Assembly: GCA_017306245.1 (NCBI GenBank) | Contig: JAFKIY010000003.1 | Location: forward strand, 310,001-374,000 | DNA from: Micrococcales bacterium | Lineage (GTDB): Bacteria > Actinomycetota > Actinomycetes > Actinomycetales > Microbacteriaceae | DNA: 64,000 nucleotides | Direction of reading: 5' to 3' | Part shown: positions 1-8,245 of the stretch, piece after piece | Position numbering within the stretch: the stretch's first letter is position 1 | Layout: each line of letters begins with the position of its first letter | Notes under the pieces: generated by a model | What the model was told of the DNA's origin: nothing | Databases searched by the model: none | Seen by the model: the letters and a program-made list of their open reading frames with translations, nothing else | Program-made: the position numbers and the translations under genes

Positions 1-237
1 ACCCCGGCCGAGGTCGTCGAAAAGCGTGGTCTCAAAGTCATTTCCGATGACGGCGCGCTGATTGCCGCAATCGACGATGCGCTTGCTTCCCAGCCGGACG
101 TGCTGGAGAAAATCCGCGACGGAAAGCTTCAGGCGGCCGGTGCCGTCATCGGACCCGTCATGAAGGCGATGCACGGCCAGGCGGATGCCGCCCGCGTCCG
201 TGAGCTCATTCTCGAGCGGGCGAACTCGCAGGGCTGA
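1..237 (+). CDS. gatB: Asp-tRNA(Asn)/Glu-tRNA(Gln) amidotransferase subunit B, C-terminal fragment
   Basis: The reading frame is open from the first base and gives the last 78 residues of a protein ending at TGA 235-237. The sequence ([20 protein letters not shown] at the start, then a helical segment with [12 protein letters not shown]) matches the YqeY-like tail domain of GatB, which binds tRNA while the enzyme amidates misacylated Glu-tRNA(Gln) or Asp-tRNA(Asn). The N-terminal kinase-like catalytic domain lies outside the window. The 3' end overlaps the convergent MFS gene by 32 bases. The family call rests on the tail domain alone; the length and the GPVMKAM motif fit GatB better than a stand-alone YqeY. 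Confidence 0.85.
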   Translation, partial: TPAEVVEKRGLKVISDDGALIAAIDDALASQPDVLEKIRDGKLQAAGAVIGPVMKAMHGQADAARVRELILERANSQG

Positions 238-1696
238 GCGTCTTTCCCGTCACGCGGGGTGCGACCGCGACCGCGACGACGGCAATGGCGGCGGCGAACG
301 CGAACACGCCCGCGAACGAGAATCCGATGGGTGCGAACAACGCGAAGACCACGCCGGTGAGCGCGAGGGAGAGTGCACTGCCGAGCGAGTCGCCGATCGC
401 GAGCGCGGAACTGTTGAATCCTTGTTCGCCCCGCCCGGAGAGCGCGAGGGTGAGCGTGCTGAGCCTCGGGTACATGAGGCCCATGCCCCCGCCGCCGAGC
501 ACCCAGCCGCCGATCGCCACTGCCGGCGGAAGCCCGAAGAATGTTGTCGCAAGCGCCGAGAGTATCGCCAGGAAAACGAGCACGCTTCCCGCGGTCGTGC
601 ACGCGGCATTGCTCAGCGTTTCGCTCAGTCTGCCCTGAAGCCAGGATGCGCCGGCCCAGGCAAGAGCCCCGAGCGTCAAAGCCAGGCCGGCAAGGCTCGG
701 CGAAAATCCGTGACGCTCGATCAACAGGTAGGGGAGGTACACCTCGGCACCGAAGAACGCCGACGCGGCGAGGCCCCGCAAGAGGATGACGCTCGGCAAC
801 CCGCGACTGGCACGCAGCGTCCCACGCGGAAGAAGGGGTCGAACGGCCACGATGGCGATGATCGCTGCGATGCCGGCGAGCGGCAAACCGATGCCCTCGA
901 TCTCGGACACGAGGCTCAGGGTGAGAACGGCCAGCGCGGCAAGGATCGCCCAGGCGATGCGCCCGAATGCCCACCTAGCGGGGGGTGCCGTCGCGTGGTC
1001 GGCAGTGCCAGCCGCTGTCGGTATCGGTCCGGTCGTGATGGTCTCCGCCGAGCCTGGACCGGACAGTCCGCGCAATGCGGGCGCCACCATGGCGGTTGCG
1101 ACGGCAACGAGGCCGACCACGCCCAGGAACACCCAGTGCCAACTGAGCGCCTCGGTGACGAGCCCGGCGGCGAACGGTCCGATGAGAGACGGGATGACCC
1201 AGGCTGCGGCGAATCCGGCAAAGATCGACGGATGCAGCCGAGCCGGGTAGATTCGTGCGACCACCACGTAGAGCGCGACCGTGACCGCGCCCGTACCGAG
1301 CCCCTGAATGAGTCGGCCGGCGACGAGGACGGGCATCGTGAATGCGGTCCCGGCGATGAGGAGGCCGACCGCGAACAGGACGGAGGACGTGTAGAGCGGG
1401 GCAACGGGGCCGCTGCGATCCGACCAGTTTCCGGCGAGAACCATACCGATCACCCCGGTCGCGAGCGGGCCGGCGAACGCGAGCGCGTACAGTCGAGCAC
1501 CGTCCAGATCTGCGCTCACCACCGGCATGATCGTGGTGACGGCGAGAGACTCGAATGCCCCGAGGAACACGAGCGCGCACGAACCGAGGGTGATCCACAC
1601 GAACTCGCGGCTGAACAGGCCGGGGCGCCTGACCTCCTGGCCGGTTCGCGACGTCGGGCCCGCGGGCGCACCGGTAGTGGGCGAATCGAGAGGCAC
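206..1696 (-). CDS. MFS transporter
   Basis: The 496-residue product is a polytopic membrane protein of the major facilitator superfamily. Hydrophobic segments run through the whole length, and typical MFS motifs are visible: a GNWSDRSG loop after the second membrane span and [10 protein letters not shown] in span four. The N-terminus (about 30 residues, Pro/Thr/Gly rich) is cytoplasmic. A drug or metabolite efflux role is likely from family resemblance, but the substrate cannot be read from the sequence. The GTG start is supported by a -10 hexamer TAAACT ending 6 nt upstream, which implies a leaderless mRNA. Its 3' end overlaps gatB tail to tail. Confidence 0.88.
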   Translation of the reverse strand: MPLDSPTTGAPAGPTSRTGQEVRRPGLFSREFVWITLGSCALVFLGAFESLAVTTIMPVVSADLDGARLYALAFAGPLATGVIGMVLAGNWSDRSGPVAPLYTSSVLFAVGLLIAGTAFTMPVLVAGRLIQGLGTGAVTVALYVVVARIYPARLHPSIFAGFAAAWVIPSLIGPFAAGLVTEALSWHWVFLGVVGLVAVATAMVAPALRGLSGPGSAETITTGPIPTAAGTADHATAPPARWAFGRIAWAILAALAVLTLSLVSEIEGIGLPLAGIAAIIAIVAVRPLLPRGTLRASRGLPSVILLRGLAASAFFGAEVYLPYLLIERHGFSPSLAGLALTLGALAWAGASWLQGRLSETLSNAACTTAGSVLVFLAILSALATTFFGLPPAVAIGGWVLGGGGMGLMYPRLSTLTLALSGRGEQGFNSSALAIGDSLGSALSLALTGVVFALFAPIGFSFAGVFAFAAAIAVVAVAVAPRVTGKTLSPASSPARE

Positions 1697-1708
1697 CGTC
1701 TGAGTTTA
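1697..1708 (-). promoter_or_regulatory. Leaderless -10 element of the MFS gene
   Basis: On the minus strand TAAACT (1708-1703) is followed by six bases and then the GTG start codon at 1696. No Shine-Dalgarno sequence is present. Confidence 0.5.
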
Positions 1709-1712
1709 CGCG

Positions 1713-2717
1713 CTAGTTCGCGGCGTCTTTGGGCTCCCGAAGTCGCACGAACCGTTGCTGGCCTTCTTCCCTGAGTTCGACCACATTGCCGCGGGACTTC
1801 AGGAAGTCGGTGAACGTCGCATAGCCGAGGGGCTTCTCCTGAAACGTCGGATCCATGCGCAGCATCTGCGTTTTCACTCCCGAACTGGGAACCCATTCGA
1901 CATCGTCCTTGGACTGCCCCAGTTCGAGTGCGCGGCGCAGGAGGCTCGTGGCGGCCCTCAGCTCGGCCGGCTTCGCTGCGGTCGTCCCGGATGCTGCGGC
2001 ATCCTTTTTCCCTCCCGATGACCTGGCGCCACGCGCAGGCTGCTTCTTGGCGGCCGGCGCGCCCGCGTCGGTCGAGGTCGTGGCCGCTGCGGCCCCGGAT
2101 GCCCGTGCGGCGCGGCCATCCGTGTCGCCCTGGTCGCCATTGCTGTCGAGCCCCGGCAGTCCGTCGTAATCCTTGTATTCGTTGCAGGCGGCGTTGAGCG
2201 CTTTGCTCGTTCCGCCGGCGACGCCGATCCCGACGACGTACCGGCCGAGACGGCGGCACCGCTGGGCGAGGGCGATGAAATCCGAGTCGCCGGACACGAT
2301 GACGACGTGGGTGAGCTCTGGCAAACGGAAGAGGTCCTCGACCACGTCCACCGACATCCGGATGTCGGCGCCATTCTTCATCGACTGCACGGTGGGGAAC
2401 ATCTGGACGAGATCGACCGCGCGCCCCACGAGCTGATCCTGGTAGCTCGCGTTGACCGGCACGGCCCAGTCGGCATACGCGCGGGCAATGGCCACCGTGC
2501 CAAATGAGGACGCGTAGTCCAGAATCGCGCCGAGATCCACCCTCGCCTCCGCCATCCTCCCGGCGATCGCCGGGTCGTCGCGGAGCGCGTCAATCGTGAT
2601 GTCGCGCAGCATCTCGGTCTTCCGGCGCCCCCCGCCATGGGTTTGGGAGTACCGGGAGATCACGATGTTGTCGAAATCGATGTATACCGCGACCCGGCCC
2701 TCTGTCGATGCTGGCAT
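1713..2717 (-). CDS. NYN domain ribonuclease-like protein with C-terminal LOTUS/OST-HTH domain
   Basis: The 334-residue protein begins with a NYN (LabA/DUF88, PIN-like) nuclease fold: VYIDFDN near residue 11 and VIVSGDSDF near residue 145 supply the acidic residues expected to bind metal. A low-complexity Ala/Gly/Lys linker (about residues 190-240) leads to a C-terminal winged-helix segment (LRAATSLLRRALELG through RFVRL) that fits the LOTUS/OST-HTH fold, which binds RNA. Proteins of this architecture are thought to act on RNA. The ATG at 2717 is chosen over upstream in-frame starts because GAGGGAG lies just before it and the NYN fold starts directly after. It is divergent from the GNAT gene. 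Confidence 0.85.
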   Translation of the reverse strand: MPASTEGRVAVYIDFDNIVISRYSQTHGGGRRKTEMLRDITIDALRDDPAIAGRMAEARVDLGAILDYASSFGTVAIARAYADWAVPVNASYQDQLVGRAVDLVQMFPTVQSMKNGADIRMSVDVVEDLFRLPELTHVVIVSGDSDFIALAQRCRRLGRYVVGIGVAGGTSKALNAACNEYKDYDGLPGLDSNGDQGDTDGRAARASGAAAATTSTDAGAPAAKKQPARGARSSGGKKDAAASGTTAAKPAELRAATSLLRRALELGQSKDDVEWVPSSGVKTQMLRMDPTFQEKPLGYATFTDFLKSRGNVVELREEGQQRFVRLREPKDAAN

Positions 2718-2793
2718 TCGGTCGGTCTCCCTCTGTCGGCGGTTACCTGCCAGTCTTGCCGGTTGGACTGTTCCGGGCAATGTCTTCGGCTGG

Positions 2794-2805
2794 GATAATC
2801 GTGTC
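2794..2805 (+). promoter_or_regulatory. Leaderless -10 element of the GNAT gene
   Basis: GATAAT at 2794-2799 lies 6 nt before the ATG at 2806, with no ribosome-binding site between them. The transcript probably starts at or next to the start codon. Confidence 0.5.
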
Positions 2806-3300
2806 ATGGAGATCCGCGTCGCGACAGTCGACGACTGGGAGCGCAGCAAAGACATCCGGCTTCGCGCGCTCGCCGAAGCGCCGAACGCGTTCTGCTCGAG
2901 CCTCGACAGAGAGCTCGCATTCGACGATCAGGCGTGGCGGGATCGTCTCGAACAGGCACGTACGTTTCTGGCCTTGAGCGGTGGCGCCACCGTCGGAACC
3001 GCAGCAGGAACGGCGGACCCGCACGAGAATGGCGGCCGCGAACTCGTGGCGATGTGGGTCGATCCGGCCGAACGCCGATCGGGTGTCGCTCGGGCGCTCA
3101 TCGACGCGGTTGTGGAATGGGCACGCGCCCAGAATGCGCCTGCGGTTGCGCTCTGGGTCGCCGAAGACAACGCGAGCGCGCTGCGCCTGTACGAGAAGTG
3201 CGGGTTCGCGCTGACCGGCGAACGCGAGGTGATGCGCCCGGGGGTCGATCAGGTTCGGATGCGCAGGCCGCTGACGCAAGCGGCCGGCGTGGTCCGCTGA
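2806..3300 (+). CDS. GNAT family N-acetyltransferase
   Basis: A 164-residue protein with the GNAT fold: MEIRVATVDDWERSKDIRLRAL at the N-terminus (beta1-alpha1), the core strand ELVAMWVDPAERRSGVARALI (about residues 80-100) containing the acetyl-CoA loop (R/Q-x-x-G-x-A form, here RRSGVA), and ALWVAEDNASALRLYEKCGF near the C-terminus. It should transfer an acetyl group from acetyl-CoA to an amine; the substrate is unknown. A longer in-frame reading from 2596 would run through the divergent NYN gene, so the ATG directly behind a good -10 element is preferred. Confidence 0.88.
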   Translation: MEIRVATVDDWERSKDIRLRALAEAPNAFCSSLDRELAFDDQAWRDRLEQARTFLALSGGATVGTAAGTADPHENGGRELVAMWVDPAERRSGVARALIDAVVEWARAQNAPAVALWVAEDNASALRLYEKCGFALTGEREVMRPGVDQVRMRRPLTQAAGVVR

Positions 3301-3381
3301 TCATTGCACGTTGCGCAGAATTCCTAGCGTCTTTTCGACGGACAGGATTACACTGTCGGGAAGCTAACGGGAGATTTGCTC

Positions 3382-3975
3382 ATGCTCAGGAGAAGCGCTC
3401 TGATCGTGTCGACTCTGGCCACACTGCTGCTCGCCGGGTGTGTCACCGTCAACTATTCCCCGCCCGCGTCGTCGCCGTCCAGTTCCGCGCCTCCCACGGG
3501 ATCCTCACCGAGCCCTTCGCCGTCGACCGAAACGTTCACACCCGGTGCGCCAGCCAACCAGTGTCTCACCGCCAACCTCTCGGTGTCGCTCGAGGATGAG
3601 GGTGCTTCCGCCGGTCACCTGCATGCGAAGGTGGTGTTCACAAACAACGGGCCGGACTGCGTTCTCAAGGGTTTTCCGACCGTACAGGTGGCGCAGGGCG
3701 CAGCCCCGATCGGTGCCGGCAGTGAAGAAGACTCGAACGCGGCCGTTGCGCCGGTGACCCTGATGGCAGGCGGAAGCGCAATCGCTCAACTCACATCCGT
3801 CAACATCGACCCGGGTGGCGGGCCCCTCGGCGACTCGTGCGTTGTGGATCACGGGACCGGCTACCTGGTGACGCCGCCGCACTCCACGACGCCGATTCCG
3901 GTGGATGTCCCTAACGTTCCCGCCTGCACGAACGGCATTGTCTGGATGACGGCCGGCCCCGTCACTGCACCCTGA
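3382..3975 (+). CDS. DUF4232-type secreted lipoprotein
   Basis: The 197-residue product starts with a lipoprotein signal peptide ending in the lipobox LLAGC, followed by a Ser/Pro/Thr-rich linker (about residues 28-55) of the kind found in surface-anchored actinobacterial lipoproteins. The remaining domain (CLTANLSVSLEDEGASAGHL, VVFTNNGPDCVLKGFPTV, LTSVNIDPGGGPLGDSC) has the cysteine spacing and beta-rich pattern of DUF4232. Its biochemical role is unknown. The ATG at 3382 has GGGAG eight bases upstream; the TTG two codons earlier sits too close to that site. Confidence 0.8.
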   Translation: MLRRSALIVSTLATLLLAGCVTVNYSPPASSPSSSAPPTGSSPSPSPSTETFTPGAPANQCLTANLSVSLEDEGASAGHLHAKVVFTNNGPDCVLKGFPTVQVAQGAAPIGAGSEEDSNAAVAPVTLMAGGSAIAQLTSVNIDPGGGPLGDSCVVDHGTGYLVTPPHSTTPIPVDVPNVPACTNGIVWMTAGPVTAP

Positions 3976-3987
3976 GACTGTGCCGCG

Positions 3988-5379
3988 TCAGCTGGCGTCC
4001 ACCGTCGACATCGCGCGCTCGATGGCAGCGACTGATTCGGCGACATCGTCGTCGTCCGTCGTCCAGTTGCTCACCGAGATCCGCAGGATGTCCCGGCCGG
4101 CCCAGTGCGAACCCGACATCCAGGTGGCGCCGTCGGCCAGCAACCGCGCCGTGACGTCGCGCGTTCGCTCATCCGAACCGAAGCTCACGCACACCTGGGT
4201 GTAGACGACATCATTCAACACCTCGACGCCGGGCAGGGCGGCCAGCGCAGTTTCGAAGGCCCTTGCCTTCTCTGCGAGACGGTCGACAAGGTCGACCACC
4301 CCTGACCGGCCGAGCGACCGCAGCGCCGCCCACACCGGGACGCCCCGCGCGCGCCGCGAAAACTCGGGAACTTTCTCGAACGGATCTCCCGGCCCCTGAT
4401 CGTCGTTCATCAGGTAGCTCGTGTGAACGCCGAAAACGGATCGGACCACGTCGGGGCGGGAGACGATCGCCACGCCGCAGTCGTACGGCACGTTGAGGGT
4501 CTTGTGGGCATCCGTCGCCCACGAGTCGCACGTCTCCAGACCCGCGACCTGGTGGCGGAGCGTCGGGCTCGCTGCGGCCCACAGGCCGAAGGCCCCGTCG
4601 ACGTGCACCCACGCGCCGTGCCCGTGGGCGATCGCGGCGGACTCGCCGATCGGGTCGAAGGCTCCGGAATGCAAATTCCCCGCCTGAAGGCAGACGATGA
4701 CGGGACCGGCAACCGTCGCCATGGTCTCGGCGAGGGCGGCCGGCACTATCCGTCCCTGATCGTCGCAGGCAACCGGTGTCGGCACGCCGAGCCCCAGGTA
4801 CTTGAGCGCAAGGTCGATCGAGGCGTGCCGGTCGGCCCCCACGATCACGGTGATCTTCGGCGCACCCGTGAGCCCGTCTGTGGCCAGATCCCAGCCGACG
4901 GCGTCGAGCACGTACTGCCGTGCCGCCGCCAACCCCACGAAGTTCGCGGCAGTCGCTCCGGTCGTGAACCCGACGTCGGAATGCGCGGGGAGACCCAGCA
5001 GGTCGAGCAGCCAGGCGCCCGCGGCATGTTCGGCAGCGGCTGTGGCGGGTGTGGCACCGCGCATTGCCGCGTTCTGATCCCATGCGCCGACGAGCCAGTC
5101 CGCCCCCATCGCGGCAGGCAGGGTGCCGCCGATAACCCAGCCGAAGAAGCGACCGGATGCCATCGACATGAGGCCCGGCTCGGATATCCTCGCCAGTTCG
5201 TCGACGACTGAGGCCGCATCAAGGGGCTCGTCCTGGAGGGGACCGGAGAACTCGGCGAACAGTTCATCGGCCGTCGCGCGCGGTCCGACCGGCCGCGAGT
5301 TCACCGAATCGAGCCACTCCAAGGCGTGGGCGTGGGCTCGATCGAGTGCTGCGCGGTAATCCTGGGCATGATGGGGCAT
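3988..5379 (-). CDS. Pyridoxal-phosphate-dependent group II decarboxylase
   Basis: A 463-residue fold-type I PLP enzyme related to aromatic-L-amino-acid, glutamate and diaminobutyrate decarboxylases. The cofactor-binding pattern is clear: TTGATAANF (residues 139-147), HVDGAFG with Asp261 expected to contact the pyridine nitrogen, and TDAHKTLN with Lys293 as the Schiff-base lysine. It should decarboxylate an L-amino acid in the cytoplasm; the substrate cannot be fixed from the sequence. The upstream in-frame extension lacks homology features. The ATG at 5379 sits six bases after a TATCAT -10 element, which supports it. It converges on the DUF4232 gene. Confidence 0.87.
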   Translation of the reverse strand: MPHHAQDYRAALDRAHAHALEWLDSVNSRPVGPRATADELFAEFSGPLQDEPLDAASVVDELARISEPGLMSMASGRFFGWVIGGTLPAAMGADWLVGAWDQNAAMRGATPATAAAEHAAGAWLLDLLGLPAHSDVGFTTGATAANFVGLAAARQYVLDAVGWDLATDGLTGAPKITVIVGADRHASIDLALKYLGLGVPTPVACDDQGRIVPAALAETMATVAGPVIVCLQAGNLHSGAFDPIGESAAIAHGHGAWVHVDGAFGLWAAASPTLRHQVAGLETCDSWATDAHKTLNVPYDCGVAIVSRPDVVRSVFGVHTSYLMNDDQGPGDPFEKVPEFSRRARGVPVWAALRSLGRSGVVDLVDRLAEKARAFETALAALPGVEVLNDVVYTQVCVSFGSDERTRDVTARLLADGATWMSGSHWAGRDILRISVSNWTTDDDDVAESVAAIERAMSTVDAS

Positions 5380-5391
5380 TCGCACATGATA
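5380..5391 (-). promoter_or_regulatory. Leaderless -10 element of the PLP decarboxylase gene
   Basis: On the minus strand TATCAT (5391-5386) is followed by GTGCGA and the ATG at 5379. No ribosome-binding site is visible. Confidence 0.45.
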
Positions 5392-5462
5392 GGGGCAACG
5401 ACTCCAGCACGATAGTGCGTCGCGTCGCCGCTGCGGGCCGCGAATTCGGGCAGGGTGCGCGA

Positions 5463-5735
5463 CTACACGGCAGCGAAACGCTTCGCGGCACGCTCCTTCG
5501 CTTTCGCCGCCTCCACCGCCCGGTCCTTGGGCGGGGTCGACGCGACGAGGTCCTCCAGCAAGTGCCGGGTGGCGTGCGCGATTTCCTGAACGGCCCGTTC
5601 GAACACCTCGGCGTTGGCGCGCGATGGTTTGGTTGTTCCGCTGATTTTTCGCACGAACTGCAGCGCGGCGGCGCGGATTTCGTCGCCGTTCGCCACCGGT
5701 TCGAAATTGTGGAGGGTTTGGATATTGCGGCACAT
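5463..5735 (-). CDS. DUF2277 family protein
   Basis: A 90-residue soluble protein beginning MCRNIQTLHNFEPVA, which is the diagnostic start of DUF2277. It is followed by an amphipathic helical region (AALQFVRKISGTTKPS, FERAVQEIAHATRHLLEDL) and a charged C-terminus rich in Ala, Lys and Arg. The family is widespread in actinobacteria and proteobacteria and has no known function. The ATG start lies six bases after a TAGCCT hexamer, so the mRNA is probably leaderless. Confidence 0.88.
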   Translation of the reverse strand: MCRNIQTLHNFEPVANGDEIRAAALQFVRKISGTTKPSRANAEVFERAVQEIAHATRHLLEDLVASTPPKDRAVEAAKAKERAAKRFAAV

Positions 5736-5747
5736 GTAAAGAGGCTA
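5736..5747 (-). promoter_or_regulatory. Leaderless -10 element of the DUF2277 gene
   Basis: Minus-strand TAGCCT (5747-5742), then CTTTAC, then the ATG at 5735. Confidence 0.5.
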
Positions 5748-5797
5748 CCGCGCCCCCACGACGGTAGCGAAGGCCACGGCGCGACAGGCGGGGAGCG

Positions 5798-6220
5798 CTA
5801 CGCCGGCGGCCACACCCCGATGATGACGGCCATCACGACGAGCGTGACGAGCTCGTGGGCGATGTTCAGCATCGTCAGCCCGCTCGGGCGCTTGTCGAAG
5901 GCATCGTGGGTGATGAAGCGGGCGGCGGTGAATCCGGCCCACAGCACGATGGCGGTGGCAATGGATGACCACAGGAATCCGCCGCCGTAGAAATGCCAGG
6001 CGATGAACGAGGCGCCGGCCAGCACCCATGCGGTGATGAAACTGACGATCACGGTCGTCACCATCGGCCCGAACGCGTCGCTCGCCTTGCCGGTCATCTC
6101 CACGCCGGACTTCTTCATCCAGTAGTTGCCGAAAACTTTCGGGGTGTACCAGATCGCGCCAACCACCATGCTCGACAGGGTGGCGAGGATGACGGCCCAG
6201 TAGTTGATCTCGGGAAGCAT
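5798..6220 (-). CDS. DUF1761 family membrane protein
   Basis: A 140-residue integral membrane protein with four predicted hydrophobic segments: residues about 8-27, 52-72, 80-103 and 116-136. The family signature is GAIWYTPKVFGNYWMK after the first span. DUF1761 proteins have no established function. AAAGGAT seven bases before the ATG is a plausible ribosome-binding site, so unlike its neighbours this gene has a normal leader. It stands alone, with the DHA2 efflux gene downstream on the same strand. Confidence 0.85.
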   Translation of the reverse strand: MLPEINYWAVILATLSSMVVGAIWYTPKVFGNYWMKKSGVEMTGKASDAFGPMVTTVIVSFITAWVLAGASFIAWHFYGGGFLWSSIATAIVLWAGFTAARFITHDAFDKRPSGLTMLNIAHELVTLVVMAVIIGVWPPA

Positions 6221-6284
6221 GAGGATCCTTTCAGCGTCGTTGCTGTTGCGGTGTTCGAATACTAGTCCCAGGCCACCGTCCCTG

Positions 6285-7760
6285 TCAGGCGACCGAATCG
6301 GGTTCGGGCTGGACCGCCGCGGGCTTTCGGATGAATGCGGCGATCGGAATCACGAAGAGCGACAGGATCGCGCCGGCAAGGAATGCCGCCTGGATTCCGC
6401 TTGCTGTCGCCGACACAATGGCCGCGCCGTCGGCAACTCGGGTGGCGGCCACGGATGCCATGATCGTCACGAACAAAGCGGTGCCCGCGGCACCCGCCAC
6501 CTGCTGCACGGTGCCGACTATGGCGCTCCCGTGGGAGTACAGGTTCGGCTCGAGCGCGCCAAGTCCGGAGGTGAACAACGGGGTGAACATGAGGGCGAGC
6601 GCGAAGGACAGACTGACGTGCGCAACGAGCACCCACCAGGTCGGCGTGTTCTCGTTGAATTGCGTCATGCCCCAGAAGACGATGCTTACGAGCACGGAAC
6701 CCGTCACGACGAGCGCGGTCGGGCCGATCCGGTCATAGATCCGACCGACGATCGGCGCGAGCAGCCCCATGACGAGCCCGCCCGGCAACAGGAGGAGACC
6801 GGTTGCCAGAGTGTCGAGCATCAGGACATTCTGCAGGTAGATGGGGAGCAGGATGATCGTCCCGAACAGCGCCAACATGCTCACGACGATCACCGTGATG
6901 GACAGCGTGAACTGCCGCGAACGGAATGTCCGGAGGTCAAGCAGCGCATCGTCGCGCCGCTGGAGGATCAACTGGCGGACGATGAACACTCCGATGGCAG
7001 CGACCCCCACACCCAACGGAATCCAGCCCAGGAGCGGGTTGCCGCCCCTCGCGGCCGCACCGAGATTGCTGAGGCCATAGACGAGCCCGCCGAAGCCGAA
7101 CGCCGAAACGATGACCGAGAACACGTCGAAGTGGGTGGGTTTGGGCGTCGTCACGTTCTGGATGCGTGCGAAGCCCAGCGCGAGAGCGGCGATGGCGACG
7201 GGCAGGACGAGGATGAACATCCACCGCCAGTCGAGCACGTTCAGGATGAGACCGGAAATCGTCGGGCCGAGAGCGGGCGCAACCGAAATGACGATCGAAA
7301 TGTTGCCCATCGTGCGACCGCGGGTAGCCGGCGGCACGAGGGTCATGACGGTCGTGAACAGGAGCGGCATCATGATCGCCGTGCCGGATGCCTGCACGAC
7401 GCGCGCCGCAACGAGCAGGGTGAAGCCGGGGGCGATCGCCGCAAGAAGCGTACCCGTGCTGAACAGCACCATGGCGGCGATGAACACCGGCCGCGTGTTG
7501 AACCGCTGGATGAGCCATCCGGTGATCGGGATGACGACGGCCATCGTGAGCATGAACGCCGTGCTAAGCCATTGCGCTGCGCTCGCGTCGACGCGAAGGT
7601 CGCGCATGAGCACCGGGATCGCGACGCCCATGATGGTTTCGTTCAGGATGACGACGAACGCAGAAACGAGCATGAGCGTGATCACGACGCGGTTGCGTCT
7701 GCTGGTTGCGGCGACACCATCGCCGGAGTGGTCCATCGTGGACAAAGTTGGGTCAGTCAT
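6285..7760 (-). CDS. DHA2-family MFS drug efflux transporter (EmrB/QacA type)
   Basis: A 491-residue transporter with about 14 membrane spans. NETIMGVAIPVLMRDLRVDA at the end of span one, with the following AQWLSTAFMLTMAVVIPITGWL, is the hallmark of the DHA2 (14-TMS) proton-coupled multidrug subfamily; RVVQASGTAIMMPLL is the span-four motif. It should expel drugs or other amphiphiles; the substrate is unknown. The start at 7760 is chosen because the transporter signature begins about 25 residues later and AAAGG precedes it. The longer in-frame extension to 8000 has no membrane or motif character. Confidence 0.88.
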   Translation of the reverse strand: MTDPTLSTMDHSGDGVAATSRRNRVVITLMLVSAFVVILNETIMGVAIPVLMRDLRVDASAAQWLSTAFMLTMAVVIPITGWLIQRFNTRPVFIAAMVLFSTGTLLAAIAPGFTLLVAARVVQASGTAIMMPLLFTTVMTLVPPATRGRTMGNISIVISVAPALGPTISGLILNVLDWRWMFILVLPVAIAALALGFARIQNVTTPKPTHFDVFSVIVSAFGFGGLVYGLSNLGAAARGGNPLLGWIPLGVGVAAIGVFIVRQLILQRRDDALLDLRTFRSRQFTLSITVIVVSMLALFGTIILLPIYLQNVLMLDTLATGLLLLPGGLVMGLLAPIVGRIYDRIGPTALVVTGSVLVSIVFWGMTQFNENTPTWWVLVAHVSLSFALALMFTPLFTSGLGALEPNLYSHGSAIVGTVQQVAGAAGTALFVTIMASVAATRVADGAAIVSATASGIQAAFLAGAILSLFVIPIAAFIRKPAAVQPEPDSVA

Positions 7761-7956
7761 AGGAGCCTTTGAGCTGTGGGTTTGACGGTCGGATCTGGTG
7801 CTGTAGTAGTAGCGGCATACGGGCGGACGGGGCCCGGCACTATTCGGTCCGAGCAGGAATCGAGCCGAAGGGAATGTGGAAAAAGTATCCGCTAAAGCAC
7901 TGACATCGAAAAGATCACCGGGCAAATATAGACGATACGTTTCGCGCACACAAGAA

Positions 7957-7983
7957 AGAAGCCGGGCACATGGCCCGGCTTCT
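7957..7983 (-). terminator. Rho-independent-like terminator for the 37-residue gene
   Basis: A perfect 11-bp inverted repeat (AGAAGCCGGGC at 7957-7967 and its complement at 7973-7983) with a 5-base loop. Read on the minus strand it is followed by TTCTTGTGTG, a weak T-rich tail, and it lies just after the stop of the small lysine-rich gene at 8022. Confidence 0.6.
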
Positions 7984-8021
7984 CCGAATGCGCGATACAA
8001 GTCGCGACTGCGCAGTGATAG

Positions 8022-8135
8022 CTACGCGCTATTGCTCTTGGAGGCTGCTTTCGCCTTCTTGTCGGCGCGCTTCTCCTTCAGAGACTTAGCTGCCGCAGTC
8101 TTGTTGCTGCTCTTCTTGGGCGATTTGTCTGCCAT
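8022..8135 (-). CDS. Small lysine-rich protein (37 residues)
   Basis: The product starts MADKSPKKSSNKTAAAKS and ends in an Ala/Lys-rich tail. About a third of it is Lys or Arg, and only Lys, Ser, Ala, Asn and a few acidic residues are common, so it is probably disordered and basic. GGGAGG nine bases upstream of the ATG at 8135 and the strong hairpin downstream make a real gene likely. The 25 extra residues that an upstream start would add have no such support. Nucleic-acid binding would fit the charge, but nothing in the sequence proves it; I do not recognise a named family. Confidence 0.7.
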   Translation of the reverse strand: MADKSPKKSSNKTAAAKSLKEKRADKKAKAASKSNSA

Positions 8136-8245
8136 AGGGCACTCCCTCCCTCGGAAGCACGATCGGCTTCGATTAGTGCTGACCTTACGCCACCCCGCCG
8201 GGGATTGCATCCGGGAATTTCAGATGCGTTGCGCGATCCGGTTGC

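Noticed and set aside
185..1774. A 529-residue plus-strand reading frame rich in Arg, Glu, Asp and Gly
   Set aside because: It is antisense to the MFS gene, has no domain character and shows the composition expected of a shadow frame in high-GC DNA.
6204..7772. A 522-residue plus-strand frame
   Set aside because: Antisense to the DHA2 transporter; extreme Arg/Asp/His/Glu bias and no motifs.
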